Origin: Bacillus salacetis
Lineage (GTDB): Bacteria > Bacillota > Bacilli > Bacillales > Bacillaceae_B
Reading direction: 5' to 3'
Assembly: GCF_003581585.1 (NCBI RefSeq)
Contig: NZ_QXIR01000011.1
Coordinates: 1-64,000 of the forward strand
Length of the DNA stretch: 64,000 nt
The position numbers and the translations under genes are program-made. Every line of letters begins with the position of its first letter. The first letter of the stretch is position 1. The notes below the pieces were generated by a model, which was not told the DNA's origin, made no database searches, and worked only from the letters and a program-made list of their open reading frames with translations. Below are positions 1-8,854 of the stretch, piece after piece.

Positions 1-217
1 CTTATTATTTTTCTTTTCCCCATGATAACAATATGTCAGTCTCGGCTATTTGGAGGGTGATCGTCTTCTTATATTGATAGAAAAAAAGGTTGCAAATCCC
101 CACCTGACCGCATTTCCCCCTTACTAACAATCAGTCATTCGATAGTCTCCCCCTCGTCCTGCACAACCGCCCAGTCCTCAACGTATACTGCATTATTGAA
201 TAACCGGGGGGATTCAT

Positions 218-1627
218 GTGATTATCCATGTTGTAAGCAGCGGTGAAACACTTTGGCAGATTGCCAATCGTTATCAAGTGAATGTGAAGTCCATAGTCGA
301 CGTCAATGAACTGACGAATCCGGATCAGCTCATCATCGGGCAGTCGATAGTCATACCTTTGCGGGGCACCACGCATACCATCCAATCCGGCGAGACTTTA
401 TGGTCCCTTGCACAAAGGTACGGTGTATCCGTCCAAGCAATCATCCAGACGAACCAGTTCAGCAATCCAAACCTTCTCTATCCCGGAATGCCTATCATTA
501 TTCCACCCATTACGCATACCATCCAGCCAGGCGAAGCATTATGGCAAATAGCCCAGCGCTATGGAACCACTGTCCAACAGATTGCTGCTGAAAACCAGAT
601 TCAAAACCCCAGCCTGATCTATCCAGGCATTCAGCTCAGCATTCCAAGGAACAAGCCGGTCATCGAAGTCAACGCTTATACGTACCAGACTCCTTCAAAT
701 GCCAGCCAGACCATTGAGGAACTGCACCCGCTTCTCACTTATATCAGCCCGTTCGCATACATGATCACACAGAATGGGAAGCTCAGTCCGATCAAGGACG
801 AACAAACGGTCAATACCGCCATGAATAACAATGTGACACCTATGATGTCCATCACTAATTTCACGACCACGGAAGCTGGTTCGAATCTTGCCCACACCGT
901 TCTGGCAGAGGCTGAGTATCGTAACAACCTGTTAAATGACGCACTTCGGATAATGGAAGCCAAGGGATATAAAGGGATTAACATCGATTTTGAAAATGTA
1001 CTGCCGGATGACCGCGAACTGTATAACCAGTTCATGCAGCAGGCAGTCGATTTTTTCCATCCTAAAGGGTATTTCGTATCATCAGCACTTGCTCCGAAAA
1101 CAAGCGCTGCCCAGGCAGGACTGCTCTATACCGCCCATGATTACGAAGCACATGGCAGGATAGCGGATTTCGTCGTGCTCATGACATATGAATGGGGCTA
1201 CCGAATGGGACCGCCACAGGCCATTTCACCGATCAATCAGATGAGAAGGGTCATAGAATATGCCGTCTCAGTCATGCCATCGAAAAAAATATTCCTTGGC
1301 TTCCAAATTTATGCCCGTGATTGGAAAATCCCCCATGTCCAAGGCCAGGAAGCGGAAACCTTCAGTCCGCAGGAAGCCATCCAGAGAGCAGCAAAATACG
1401 GGGCAGCCATCCAATATGACACTGCCGCCCAATCGCCGTACTACCGCTATACAGACGAGCAGGGACAGCAGCATGAAGTTTGGTTCGAGGACGCCCGCAG
1501 TGCACAAGCCAAATTCGATCTGGCCAAACAATACAACCTGCGCGGAGTCAGCTACTGGGCACTCGGCTACCCATACCCGCAGAACTGGGCACTGCTCAAT
1601 GACAACTTCACTATCCGGAAGAGATAG
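218..1627 (+). CDS. LysM x3 + GH18 spore cortex-lytic-type glycosidase (YaaH/SleL-like)
   Basis: Predicted cell-wall glycosidase of 469 aa. Three LysM repeats fill residues 1 to about 145; each begins with a HxVxxGExLWxIAxRY-like segment and ends with a PG(M/I)xIxIP-like segment. A GH18 domain follows, with the DxxDxE-type motif GINIDFENV holding the catalytic Glu. LysM plus GH18 is the architecture of the YaaH/SleL spore proteins, which bind peptidoglycan and act on muramic-lactam-containing cortex during germination. There is no signal peptide, which fits that family, since these proteins are made in the mother cell. The GTG start at 218 is chosen because a GGGGGGAT ribosome-binding site lies just upstream and the LysM repeat begins at once. 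The gene stands alone and ends at a hairpin terminator. YaaH versus SleL cannot be separated from sequence alone. Confidence 0.88.
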   Translation: MIIHVVSSGETLWQIANRYQVNVKSIVDVNELTNPDQLIIGQSIVIPLRGTTHTIQSGETLWSLAQRYGVSVQAIIQTNQFSNPNLLYPGMPIIIPPITHTIQPGEALWQIAQRYGTTVQQIAAENQIQNPSLIYPGIQLSIPRNKPVIEVNAYTYQTPSNASQTIEELHPLLTYISPFAYMITQNGKLSPIKDEQTVNTAMNNNVTPMMSITNFTTTEAGSNLAHTVLAEAEYRNNLLNDALRIMEAKGYKGINIDFENVLPDDRELYNQFMQQAVDFFHPKGYFVSSALAPKTSAAQAGLLYTAHDYEAHGRIADFVVLMTYEWGYRMGPPQAISPINQMRRVIEYAVSVMPSKKIFLGFQIYARDWKIPHVQGQEAETFSPQEAIQRAAKYGAAIQYDTAAQSPYYRYTDEQGQQHEVWFEDARSAQAKFDLAKQYNLRGVSYWALGYPYPQNWALLNDNFTIRKR

Positions 1628-1638
1628 GCTTCCAGACG

Positions 1639-1697
1639 CTTTAGTGCTTTAAAGCATGATAAGGGACTGTCCCCTATCACACTTTAAAGCGCTAAAG
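1639..1697. repeat. Nested palindrome, possible divergent member of the GGGAC repeat family
   Basis: Outer arms CTTTAGTGCTTTAAAG (1639-1654) and CTTTAAAGCGCTAAAG (1682-1697) match as an inverted repeat except at one position. They enclose a second near-palindrome, GATAAGGGAC...GTCCCCTATC (1658-1678). The GGGAC/GTCCCC core resembles the palindromes near 23.5, 53.6, 54.7 and 63.7 kb but lacks their GGTGCA centre, so membership is uncertain. Confidence 0.5.
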
Positions 1698-1712
1698 TGC
1701 ATTCCGAGAACA

Positions 1713-1743
1713 AAACCACTGTCGATGAAACCAACAGTGGTTT
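1713..1743. terminator. Bidirectional intrinsic terminator
   Basis: A perfect 10-bp stem, AAACCACTGT/ACAGTGGTTT, has an 11-nt loop and T-rich sequence on both sides. It lies between the convergent LysM/GH18 gene and the lactonase gene, so it can end both transcripts. Confidence 0.75.
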
Positions 1744-1780
1744 AATTAAAATTGCTGAAATTTGTTATATCATATTAAAC

Positions 1781-2821
1781 CTACAAAAACTTCACACAAA
1801 CCGGTTCCGGCACTTTAACTCCTGCCTGCAGCAAACTTAACTTTCCGGTTGATTCATCCCTGCTGAACAAGGTGCAGCTGTTGGATTTTTGATTGGTTGC
1901 GACAAGAAATTTCCCGGAAGGATCCATTACAAAATCGCGCGGCCAATTGCCTTCTGTGGATGTCCATTCAACAAAGGATAAAGATCCCGACTCCTGATCG
2001 ACTTTATACACTGCGATGCTGTTATGGCCACGGTTACCGGCATACACATAGTTTCCATCAGAAGAAATATGAATGGCGCTTCCGTCATTTGTCTCTGCAA
2101 AACCTTCCGGAATCGTCGGGATATATTGCTGTTCCGCAAAGCTTCCATCCTCCTCATTGTAATGAAGCACAATGACTTCGGAACTCAGCTCTGTCATGAC
2201 ATAGGCAAACTTCCCATTCGGGTGGAATACAATATGCCTCGGCCCGCTTCCCGGGGCAACTTGAAGGACTTTTACCTCTTTTAATTTTCCATTATCAGTT
2301 GCATACGTGATGACACGGTCACTTCCAAGGTCAATCGCAACCACATATTTTTCATCCGGAGTAAAACCTGCATAATGCATATGAGGTTTGTCCTGACGAT
2401 CATGAGGACCGGAGCCTTCATGCTCAATGACAGAAACTGCCGGCTGCAGAGAACCGCCTTCATCTGTTAAAAAGGACTCCACTTCAGTCGTGTGATAGTT
2501 TGCCGTGACGACCTGGCGGTTAGCTGAATCAACACTCACATGGCACGGAGGCGACCCGGCAGATGTCCGGCTGTTCAGCCTGGCCAATTCCCCGGTTCCG
2601 GCTTTAATGGAAAAAGCAGCGATTCCTCCCTGGTCACCTTCCTTGGAAACTGCATATAAGTTCTGCTGATTTTCGCTGATCGTTAAGTATGTAGGATTAC
2701 TCAAAGCCGCCGCCAGCTTTACATCGGTAATCTCTTTCTTCTCAGTATCCAGAGTGAACTGATACACCCCTTCACTTTCTTCCTTGGTGTACGTTCCAAA
2801 ATAGCCAATCATCTTTGACAT
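1781..2821 (-). CDS. pgl: 6-phosphogluconolactonase family beta-propeller protein (YkgB-like)
   Basis: 346-aa protein of the seven-bladed beta-propeller lactonase family (Lactonase/PF10282; Bacillus YkgB, E. coli YbhE). These enzymes hydrolyse 6-phosphogluconolactone in the oxidative pentose phosphate pathway, or related sugar lactones. Family features seen are the N-terminal GYFGTYT strand, repeated NPTYL/GPRHIVFHPNGKFAYV/GNRGHNSIAVY blade motifs and the GNWPRDFVMDPSGKFLVATNQ segment near the end. There is no signal peptide, so it should be cytoplasmic. Start: the upstream ATG at 2827 sits only one base after the AAAAGGAG site, whereas the ATG at 2821 has a normal 7-base spacing, so 2821 is preferred. 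It appears monocistronic. The sugar lactone actually used could differ from the assigned one. Confidence 0.85.
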   Translation of the reverse strand: MSKMIGYFGTYTKEESEGVYQFTLDTEKKEITDVKLAAALSNPTYLTISENQQNLYAVSKEGDQGGIAAFSIKAGTGELARLNSRTSAGSPPCHVSVDSANRQVVTANYHTTEVESFLTDEGGSLQPAVSVIEHEGSGPHDRQDKPHMHYAGFTPDEKYVVAIDLGSDRVITYATDNGKLKEVKVLQVAPGSGPRHIVFHPNGKFAYVMTELSSEVIVLHYNEEDGSFAEQQYIPTIPEGFAETNDGSAIHISSDGNYVYAGNRGHNSIAVYKVDQESGSLSFVEWTSTEGNWPRDFVMDPSGKFLVATNQKSNSCTLFSRDESTGKLSLLQAGVKVPEPVCVKFL

Positions 2822-3111
2822 CGTCATTCTCCTTTTCGCTAGAATTTATTATATTTTAAGCAAAACCCCAACTCGTGAACGGCCTAAACAAAGGTGTACC
2901 GAAGGATTTCAGTGTTGGCAGTTGTCACCTCGGTTTAATTCAATGCCACATTCTATGTTACCACTAACACTTTATACCTTACACATTAATTGGTCAAAAT
3001 CAACCACAGAAGACAGGATCCATTAGGTCCGTATTCTTCCATCAAAAATGAATATTATTTGACGATTCAAGATGACCTACCAGGCATTTCCTATGGATTA
3101 TTAAGGGAATA
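2822..3111. other. Intergenic stretch without a recognised gene
   Basis: This spacer lies upstream of the lactonase gene and beyond the terminator of the salvage operon. No coding sequence is convincing on either strand. It must hold the lactonase promoter, but I see only weak matches (TTGACC with TATAAA at a short 15-base spacing on the minus strand). Confidence 0.4.
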
Positions 3112-3144
3112 CAAAAAACATATCAGCTTTATTAACTGATATGT
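3112..3144 (-). terminator. Intrinsic terminator of the salvage operon
   Basis: On the minus strand a 9-bp stem, ACATATCAG/CTGATATGT (3118-3144), is followed by a run of six T (3112-3117). It lies about 120 bases past the stop of the last gene of the RpiR-kinase-GNAT-hydrolase operon. Confidence 0.8.
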
Positions 3145-3261
3145 CCTTTGCCGATGGATTAACTTATAAAATATGATGAACTGAAACAGATATCAATTTG
3201 TTTTAATTGCAAACATTTCTTGCATACTTTCTTAACTAAGACCTTAGATATAATGGAACCT

Positions 3262-4308
3262 TTATAGGTGTGAGCGAATGATATTATGTAATCTTGGCCT
3301 TAGTCTTAAAATCTGTGGTTGTCTCCCTAAATGTACTCGATTTGTTAATAGAATGACGTTTAACTCCGCCTCAGGGTCAAACCATACACTTGTCCCGGTG
3401 AAGCCAGTATGCCCATATGAAGTTTGAGAGAATAGATCCCCACAAGAAGATAATGAAGGACCTTTTAAAAGCCATCCAAGCCCTCTATACTCCTTAGCAA
3501 ATGGTGTGTAATTTTCTTTGGACAACTCAATAACTGACTCAGACAGAATCGTTTTCCCCTTATACTTACCATTGTTTTCAATCATAGATGAATAGTTTTG
3601 TAAGTCTTTCAGTGTAGAGAAAAGGCCTGCATGCCCACTAACCCCACCCATAGTCTCGGCATTTTCATCATGCACGACACCTCGTTTATACTCCTTTAGT
3701 TCCTTACTAAATTCGGTAGGAGCAAAACGATCAATATTTTTAGCAGGATTAAACCCTGTTTCCTTCATTTCCATTGGAGTAAAAAATTCTCTTTGCAAAA
3801 ACACCTCAAACTTTTCTCCAGTCACCGTTTCGATCAGTTTATAAAGAATGATTAATCCAAGATCGCTATAGATTACTTTTCTTCCAGTCTCATACTCTAA
3901 AGATTCGTCACATATTTCACTTACTATCTGATTCTTATTAAGCCCTTCTTTATAATACTGCCTATAGGCTGGCAATCCCGATGTATGTGTTAACAAATCC
4001 CTCAGAGTTATGGATTCTTTCCCATTCTTAGCAAATTTCGGGAGAAAAAAAGAAACAACATCATCTAACCTAATCTCACCAACTTCCATAAGCTTCAATA
4101 ACACCGGTAATGTAGCAACTACTTTTGTAAGTGAAGCTATATCAAAGATAGTATTCAGCTTCATTATTTGTTTTTCCGGATAAATGGATTGATAACCTAT
4201 TGCTTCTTCCAGTAAAACTTCTCCCTTAAGAGATACACTGACTGCACCACCTGGTATATGTTCTAAATCTATCTCTTTTTGCAGAAAATCGAGAACCATT
4301 TCCCTCAT
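3262..4308 (-). CDS. amiE: AmiE-like serine hydrolase (beta-lactamase fold), putative MurNAc-L-Ala amidase
   Basis: 348-aa class C beta-lactamase-fold hydrolase (PF00144). The catalytic SxxK motif is S59-L-T-K62 and the YxN-type motif reads Y147-S-D149; an HTGFTGT segment follows near the C-terminus. B. subtilis AmiE (YbbE), from the same family, cleaves the amide between N-acetylmuramic acid and L-alanine after NagZ has acted. The neighbours here (kinase, GNAT, RpiR, murQ, namZ, nagZ) support that role. Unlike the secreted B. subtilis enzyme, there is no signal peptide, so it would work in the cytoplasm on imported muropeptides. It is the last gene of its operon, 23 bases after the GNAT gene. 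A generic esterase or D-aminopeptidase cannot be excluded from sequence alone. Confidence 0.72.
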   Translation of the reverse strand: MREMVLDFLQKEIDLEHIPGGAVSVSLKGEVLLEEAIGYQSIYPEKQIMKLNTIFDIASLTKVVATLPVLLKLMEVGEIRLDDVVSFFLPKFAKNGKESITLRDLLTHTSGLPAYRQYYKEGLNKNQIVSEICDESLEYETGRKVIYSDLGLIILYKLIETVTGEKFEVFLQREFFTPMEMKETGFNPAKNIDRFAPTEFSKELKEYKRGVVHDENAETMGGVSGHAGLFSTLKDLQNYSSMIENNGKYKGKTILSESVIELSKENYTPFAKEYRGLGWLLKGPSLSSCGDLFSQTSYGHTGFTGTSVWFDPEAELNVILLTNRVHLGRQPQILRLRPRLHNIIRSHL

Positions 4309-4331
4309 TGATAAGACAATCCTTTCAAAGT

Positions 4332-5285
4332 TTAGATAATCTTTTTATATGAATCATAGCTTTTCCAGACTTCATATCCCAATTTCCCATAGAAATCTAT
4401 TAATCCTGTCCAATCAATGACAATTGAGCTCACATTCCGGTTTCTTAAATAAGCAATACCCGCTTGCACTATTGCCAATCCATAGCCATTTTTACGTTCA
4501 TTGGAATCAATCCCCAGCGGTCCGATCCCACCTAATTCTTTATTAATTAATGGGGCCCAATAAACATTTTGAGCAATAATTGGAGAGTTAGAATCATTCA
4601 TCCTGCAAAACCCAATAATTTTTTCACTCTTTTTAAGGACAACAAACTCTCTTCCAGTACCCCCTTTCTCAAAATATTGGATAGCTTCATATTCCCATCT
4701 GCCGGGAAAACATTTGCTGAAAAATTGCAAAAAAGCATCTTTGTCCTTTAGATTTAGGACTGAAAACTCAACTTCTTCAAATCTTGGAAAATCAGTATCA
4801 CTTTCAGAATCATAATTACAAATGACATCATAATCACTTCCAATTTTGTTATAACCCTGCTTCTCAAACCACCTTGATACATCATTATAAGGTTGGGGCA
4901 CACCAGGGAAATAATGCCAAGGGTCTCTACCTAATACTATCGATTTAATGCCATTTTTCATTAAGGTTTCTTCAGCATGCTTTAACAAGTTGGTTCCGAC
5001 TCTTTTATTACGAAAACGCTGGTCTACTAATAGTACCTGAATCCATCCAATCTCCAGATTCATACCCACTTCTAACTCTTCTTGCCACCTCTTTGCAACC
5101 AGGAAACCGATAACATTGTCATTTTCATCTATAGCTATACGAGAGGCTTCAAAGCAAACATTTTCGTCATTGAAACTATTCTGTTCAAATAACTCCTTAC
5201 GCATAGGAAAATACGATCCTAGTTCTTTGTTCCAAAGTTTCACTAGTTCTTCCAGTTTGTCTTTGCTCCATGAAATATATTTCAT
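4332..5285 (-). CDS. glmA: Tandem-GNAT acetyltransferase, GlmA-like (glucosamine/glucosaminide N-acetyltransferase)
   Basis: 317 aa with two consecutive GNAT domains. The first (about 1-150) holds the VDQRFRNKRVGTNLL acetyl-CoA loop; the second (about 165-317) holds GIDSNERKNGYGLAIVQ. Two-domain GNAT proteins next to a BadF-type amino-sugar kinase and NagZ are known from Clostridium acetobutylicum, where GlmA re-acetylates free glucosamine or non-reducing glucosaminides from cell-wall turnover. Bacillus peptidoglycan carries de-N-acetylated glucosamine that NagZ handles poorly, so re-acetylation fits this locus. A strong AAGGAGGG site precedes the ATG, and the kinase gene lies 22 bases upstream. 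The substrate is inferred from context; another amino sugar or an antibiotic could be the acceptor. Confidence 0.62.
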   Translation of the reverse strand: MKYISWSKDKLEELVKLWNKELGSYFPMRKELFEQNSFNDENVCFEASRIAIDENDNVIGFLVAKRWQEELEVGMNLEIGWIQVLLVDQRFRNKRVGTNLLKHAEETLMKNGIKSIVLGRDPWHYFPGVPQPYNDVSRWFEKQGYNKIGSDYDVICNYDSESDTDFPRFEEVEFSVLNLKDKDAFLQFFSKCFPGRWEYEAIQYFEKGGTGREFVVLKKSEKIIGFCRMNDSNSPIIAQNVYWAPLINKELGGIGPLGIDSNERKNGYGLAIVQAGIAYLRNRNVSSIVIDWTGLIDFYGKLGYEVWKSYDSYKKII

Positions 5286-5307
5286 ATACTTGGTCCCTCC
5301 TTCAACT

Positions 5308-6282
5308 TTACGTAATCGATGAAAAGCTCTCTCTCAAACTATCATCTATTTTTACATTTTCTTCTAACAAAGCTGCTATAACCGCTCCACCAACAGGGTG
5401 AATCTTAGGAATAGCAAAGGCATAATTTATCCTATTCTCGTTCAGTACCTTCTCAATATTGCCTTGGAATAAATCAATCCTATTGAAAACCCCTCCAGTA
5501 AGCACAATGTCAATCCCACTTTGTTTTTCACGGTCTGAGAAAAGCCGATTAATTAGACAAGTTATGGATTCTCCAATATAGACTCCATTTTCTTCAACTA
5601 TTTTCATAGCTATCCCATCTTCCAGATCAGCTGCTCTGACAACAAGTTTACTTAATGACGCAATTAATTCTTTTGAGTTTTTTGATTGATAAACAGTGTG
5701 TACAATATCTGGAAGTGATTGAGATTGAAAGTGTTCCATAACAAACCCTTTAATGAGTGTAGGGTCACCAAGTCCATCATGGTATGAAAAAGCTGCACGC
5801 AGCCCATCACTTCCGAGTGCATAACCGCTGCCTTTCTCACCAAGTAAGTACCCCCAGCCTCCAACTCGATCAAATACTCCATTACTATTCAATCCGTATG
5901 TAATCGAACCTGTCCCGCCAATTTGAATAATACCCGGCTTTCCCCAGGTTCCGGAATATAACGCTGTTATCGCATCATTATTCACCATTACCTTAACACC
6001 TTGGGGCAATAGTGAATTCAATATCTCTTTCATTTTCCTTTTGGCGGTAGGATGATCAACGCCTGACATTCCAGCATAGACTGTTTTTACCTGTGAAAAT
6101 GTATCTCCGCTTTGTTCTCTTAAAGAGTCTATAAGTATAGATAATTCCATTTTCAAATCAAATTGCGTTACACTATTCAGATTGGAAGGGCCGGACTTTG
6201 CTTGTGCAATAATTTCACCATTTGAATCAGCAATGACTCCTTTAGTTTTAGTACCTCCGCCATCGATACCTAGAACAAACAT
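5308..6282 (-). CDS. murK: BadF/BadG-type amino-sugar kinase, MurK-like (MurNAc/GlcNAc kinase)
   Basis: 324-aa ASKHA-fold kinase of the BadF/BadG/BcrA/BcrD N-acetylglucosamine kinase group. It has the N-terminal phosphate loop GIDGGGTKTKG, the VNNDAITAL motif with the likely catalytic Asp, GTGSITYG and the adenosine motif LTGGVF. MurK of Clostridium acetobutylicum belongs to this group and phosphorylates MurNAc and GlcNAc at O6. No PTS permease of the MurP type is present here, so this kinase would supply the MurNAc-6-phosphate needed by MurQ, about 1.6 kb away. A GGAGG site lies 8 bases before the ATG. It is second in the RpiR-kinase-GNAT-amidase operon. GlcNAc-only specificity is possible. 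Confidence 0.72.
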   Translation of the reverse strand: MFVLGIDGGGTKTKGVIADSNGEIIAQAKSGPSNLNSVTQFDLKMELSILIDSLREQSGDTFSQVKTVYAGMSGVDHPTAKRKMKEILNSLLPQGVKVMVNNDAITALYSGTWGKPGIIQIGGTGSITYGLNSNGVFDRVGGWGYLLGEKGSGYALGSDGLRAAFSYHDGLGDPTLIKGFVMEHFQSQSLPDIVHTVYQSKNSKELIASLSKLVVRAADLEDGIAMKIVEENGVYIGESITCLINRLFSDREKQSGIDIVLTGGVFNRIDLFQGNIEKVLNENRINYAFAIPKIHPVGGAVIAALLEENVKIDDSLRESFSSIT

Positions 6283-6352
6283 TTAAAATGCCTCCACTGT
6301 GTTTGAATTTAAACCATATGGCAAAGAAGCCCACTCCTGCTCGAGCAAGCCC

Positions 6353-7237
6353 CTAAAAACTCATCTTACTTATAATTTTTTGTTTATTACTTCCAATAAA
6401 ATCCACAGCCTCTTTTGTTGCGTTTAAATGTTTTACTGTTTCATCATATTGTAAGGAAGCCACACACATAAATAGAATATCTATGACTTGCAGTTGAGCA
6501 ATACGAGAAGAAGTAGCACCACTTCTAAAAGTTGGTTCTCTTGTAGCAGAGGTATATAAATTAATGTCTGCATTATCAGTCACTATAGAATTCCCATACT
6601 TCGTCAAACTAATTGTAGTGGCATTATTCTGTCTTGCCAGTTGTAATATGTTTGCCACTTCGGTCGTTTCTCCTGAAAAAGAAATACCGATCACCACATC
6701 TGACTCGTCAGCATTTGCAACCTGTGTAGCTGCCATGTGAATATCAGAAAAGGCATAAGCATCCTTATTAATCCGCAAAAACTTTTGTTGTGCATCTTGG
6801 GCTATAATACTGGATGCACCCACCCCTATAAAATGGGTCCTTCTGGATTTTTGTAATGCTGCAACCGCCTTTTCCAATTCATCTACATCTAGCAATTCAG
6901 CAGTTTCCCGTATGGTTTGAATAGTATTATTTGTCATTTTATCAATAACAAGTTTAGGTGGTTCATTAGGTTCTATGTCCCGATATCCAACATCACCTGT
7001 CTTTTGCAGATCTCCAGCAATTCGTATTTTCAAATCTTGAAACCCTTTAAGATTAAGTGATTTACATAACCTAATAACAGCAGCACCACTAGTGGAACTC
7101 CTTTTCCCTAGTTCCATAGCTGTTAAAGAAATGGATTCCTTGGGGTTTTCAATAATGTATGCAGCTATTTTTCTTTCTGAAGGTGGTAATAACGGTAACA
7201 TCTCGGAAAGTATAACAAGTCCTCCAGTAGTTGACAT
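6353..7237 (-). CDS. RpiR/MurR-family transcriptional regulator
   Basis: 294-aa regulator. An N-terminal RpiR-type helix-turn-helix (about 1-80; LGKRSSTSGAAVIRLCKSLNLKGFQDLKI) is followed by a SIS sugar-phosphate-binding domain (about 120-260; IGVGASSIIAQD and GISFSGETTEV). MurR in E. coli and B. subtilis has this design, senses MurNAc-6-P and controls murQ, so this protein is probably the local repressor of both salvage operons. The ATG at 7237 is preferred over 7279: it has a GAGGGG site and the family's usual N-terminus begins there. It heads the operon that continues with the kinase, GNAT and amidase genes. The effector is inferred from context. Confidence 0.8.
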   Translation of the reverse strand: MSTTGGLVILSEMLPLLPPSERKIAAYIIENPKESISLTAMELGKRSSTSGAAVIRLCKSLNLKGFQDLKIRIAGDLQKTGDVGYRDIEPNEPPKLVIDKMTNNTIQTIRETAELLDVDELEKAVAALQKSRRTHFIGVGASSIIAQDAQQKFLRINKDAYAFSDIHMAATQVANADESDVVIGISFSGETTEVANILQLARQNNATTISLTKYGNSIVTDNADINLYTSATREPTFRSGATSSRIAQLQVIDILFMCVASLQYDETVKHLNATKEAVDFIGSNKQKIISKMSF

Positions 7238-7912
7238 GCTATCAACCCCTCTCATAATTAATTTTTCCATCATATGCAACTCGGGTGCTCAGTAATTGTA
7301 TTTCTTTTATCAAGGTTCTTTTCGTAAGCTTTGTTGCAATTCAATATAAATTTCAAATAATCCCCTGATAATCGCCGTAAAAACCTGCGTAAACAGGAAC
7401 GAAAAGAGCTGATCATTCTTTTAGATAATAAACATTGGGATACAAGGAAAAATCCAACACTTAGGATTTTTCCCAACTCCAATAATATATGCGAAAACGC
7501 CCTTTATCGAGACTTCCATCAGTAGTTTTTCAATATTCTTTCAAAACATGTATAAGTTAAACTTTTTATCTTTTTAAACCAATTCCCGTTGTTGTTATGG
7601 ATGGCCAACACAATTATCTGAATCCACTGCGAGGAAAAGGAGGAATCCTCCAAATAAGAACTGGTGTGCTATTTGATACACATCTCTTTCTTACTACCTT
7701 AAAAGGTTAAGAAATAGGAATAGTTCGGATAGGAAATACAAAGGCTCAAGAGAATCTCTTGCATTAACATTTTACACCTTACAATTATTGAAGGACCTTG
7801 ATAACAATAGTCAAGTATTCAATTCCTTGAGTTAACTACACAAATTCCCAAAGGTACATCCTTCAATAGTATTCCTCTTCGATTTGTCGTTAGTCATCTA
7901 AATTATATACTG
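7238..7912. other. Long spacer between murQ and the RpiR gene
   Basis: About 675 bases without a supported gene. It contains the hairpin at 7446-7473 and must hold the promoter of the RpiR operon. A 70-codon open frame at 7270-7482 (minus) has a basic, cysteine-containing translation that I do not recognise and no good ribosome-binding site, so I do not call it. Short CAAGAG/CTCTTG dyads near 7750 look unremarkable. The space could be decayed DNA. Confidence 0.4.
7446..7473. terminator. Symmetric hairpin terminator between the two salvage operons
   Basis: A perfect 10-bp stem, GGAAAAATCC/GGATTTTTCC, has an 8-nt loop. The stem itself carries A and T runs, so it can terminate in either direction. 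It separates the nagZ-to-murQ operon from the RpiR operon. Confidence 0.65.
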
Positions 7913-8842
7913 CTAAAGGGGGATATTATTTTTCCCCTCATTTAATGCAAATTGGATTGCTTTTCTAACAAATCCATTTGCTTGTTTTATATACTCTTTC
8001 GCAGCTTGTAGAGTTACTCCCGTTTTTATCATTACAATAGCTGGCTTGACCTCATAATTTGTTTTTTCTAGAATTTCTTCAGCTACTTTGTAGTGTACAC
8101 CGGTAATAGTAGAAATAATATTCTTAGCTCGTTCTTTCAACTTATGATTACTAACTTTCACATCTACCATTAAATTTTCATAAACCTTGCCAATTTTAAT
8201 CATTGATGTGGTTGTAATCATATTCAGAATAAGTTTGTGAGCAGTTGCCGCTTTCATCCGGGTTGAACCTGTTAATACCTCGGGGCCTGTTATCACCTCT
8301 ATATTGATATCAGCAATTTTACTGATATCAGAATTTTTATTACTGGATAGACTAACAGTTGTGGCACCTATACTTTTAGCATATTTCAGAGCCCCCATTA
8401 CATATGGCGTTCTTCCGCTTGCAGCAATGCCTACCACCACATCCAAATCGGTTACTTCCCTTTCCTCCAAATCTATAATAGCTAATTGTTCGTCATCTTC
8501 CGCTCCTTCAACTGCTTTTTCAATTGCATTAATTCCACCTGCCATTACTGCTTGTATTAAATCTGGTGGTGTACTGAAGGTGGGAGGACATTCTACCGCA
8601 TCCAGGATTCCAATTCTTCCGCTAGTTCCTGCTCCTACATAAAATAACTTTCCTCCCTGTTTCAATGAGTTACATACCGCTGAGACAGTGGATTCAATTT
8701 CAGGCAGAACCTTTTGTACACTTTTCGCAACTGTCATATCTTCTCTATTGATCATTTGCAGGATTTCATCAGTTTGCATACTATCAATATTTTTTGAATT
8801 TATATTTCTTTTCTCTGTAGTCAAAGTTGATATATTATTCAT
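7913..8842 (-). CDS. murQ: MurNAc-6-phosphate etherase MurQ
   Basis: 309-aa SIS-domain enzyme. MurQ cleaves the D-lactyl ether of N-acetylmuramic acid 6-phosphate to give GlcNAc-6-phosphate and D-lactate. Signatures seen are YVGAGTSGRIGILDAVECPPTF, the GAEDDE segment, GIAASGRTPYVMGALKYAK and GPEVLTGSTRMKAATAHKLILNM, plus a C-terminal helical region. Length matches the family (about 300 aa). A GGAG site precedes the ATG, and only 12 bases separate it from namZ upstream, so it is the last gene of the transporter/hydrolase operon. Its substrate must come from a cytoplasmic kinase because the locus has no PTS. GlcNAc-6-P would leave through NagA/NagB, which are not in the window. Confidence 0.93.
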   Translation of the reverse strand: MNNISTLTTEKRNINSKNIDSMQTDEILQMINREDMTVAKSVQKVLPEIESTVSAVCNSLKQGGKLFYVGAGTSGRIGILDAVECPPTFSTPPDLIQAVMAGGINAIEKAVEGAEDDEQLAIIDLEEREVTDLDVVVGIAASGRTPYVMGALKYAKSIGATTVSLSSNKNSDISKIADINIEVITGPEVLTGSTRMKAATAHKLILNMITTTSMIKIGKVYENLMVDVKVSNHKLKERAKNIISTITGVHYKVAEEILEKTNYEVKPAIVMIKTGVTLQAAKEYIKQANGFVRKAIQFALNEGKNNIPL

Positions 8843-8854
8843 TTATACTCCATC

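Noticed and set aside
131-217. Sporulation sigma-factor promoter for the LysM/GH18 gene
   Set aside because: TATACT-like boxes are present but no pair matches a sporulation sigma consensus well enough to call.
7270-7482. 70-codon minus-strand open frame upstream of the RpiR gene
   Set aside because: No ribosome-binding site, unrecognised translation, and it spans the symmetric terminator hairpin at 7446-7473.
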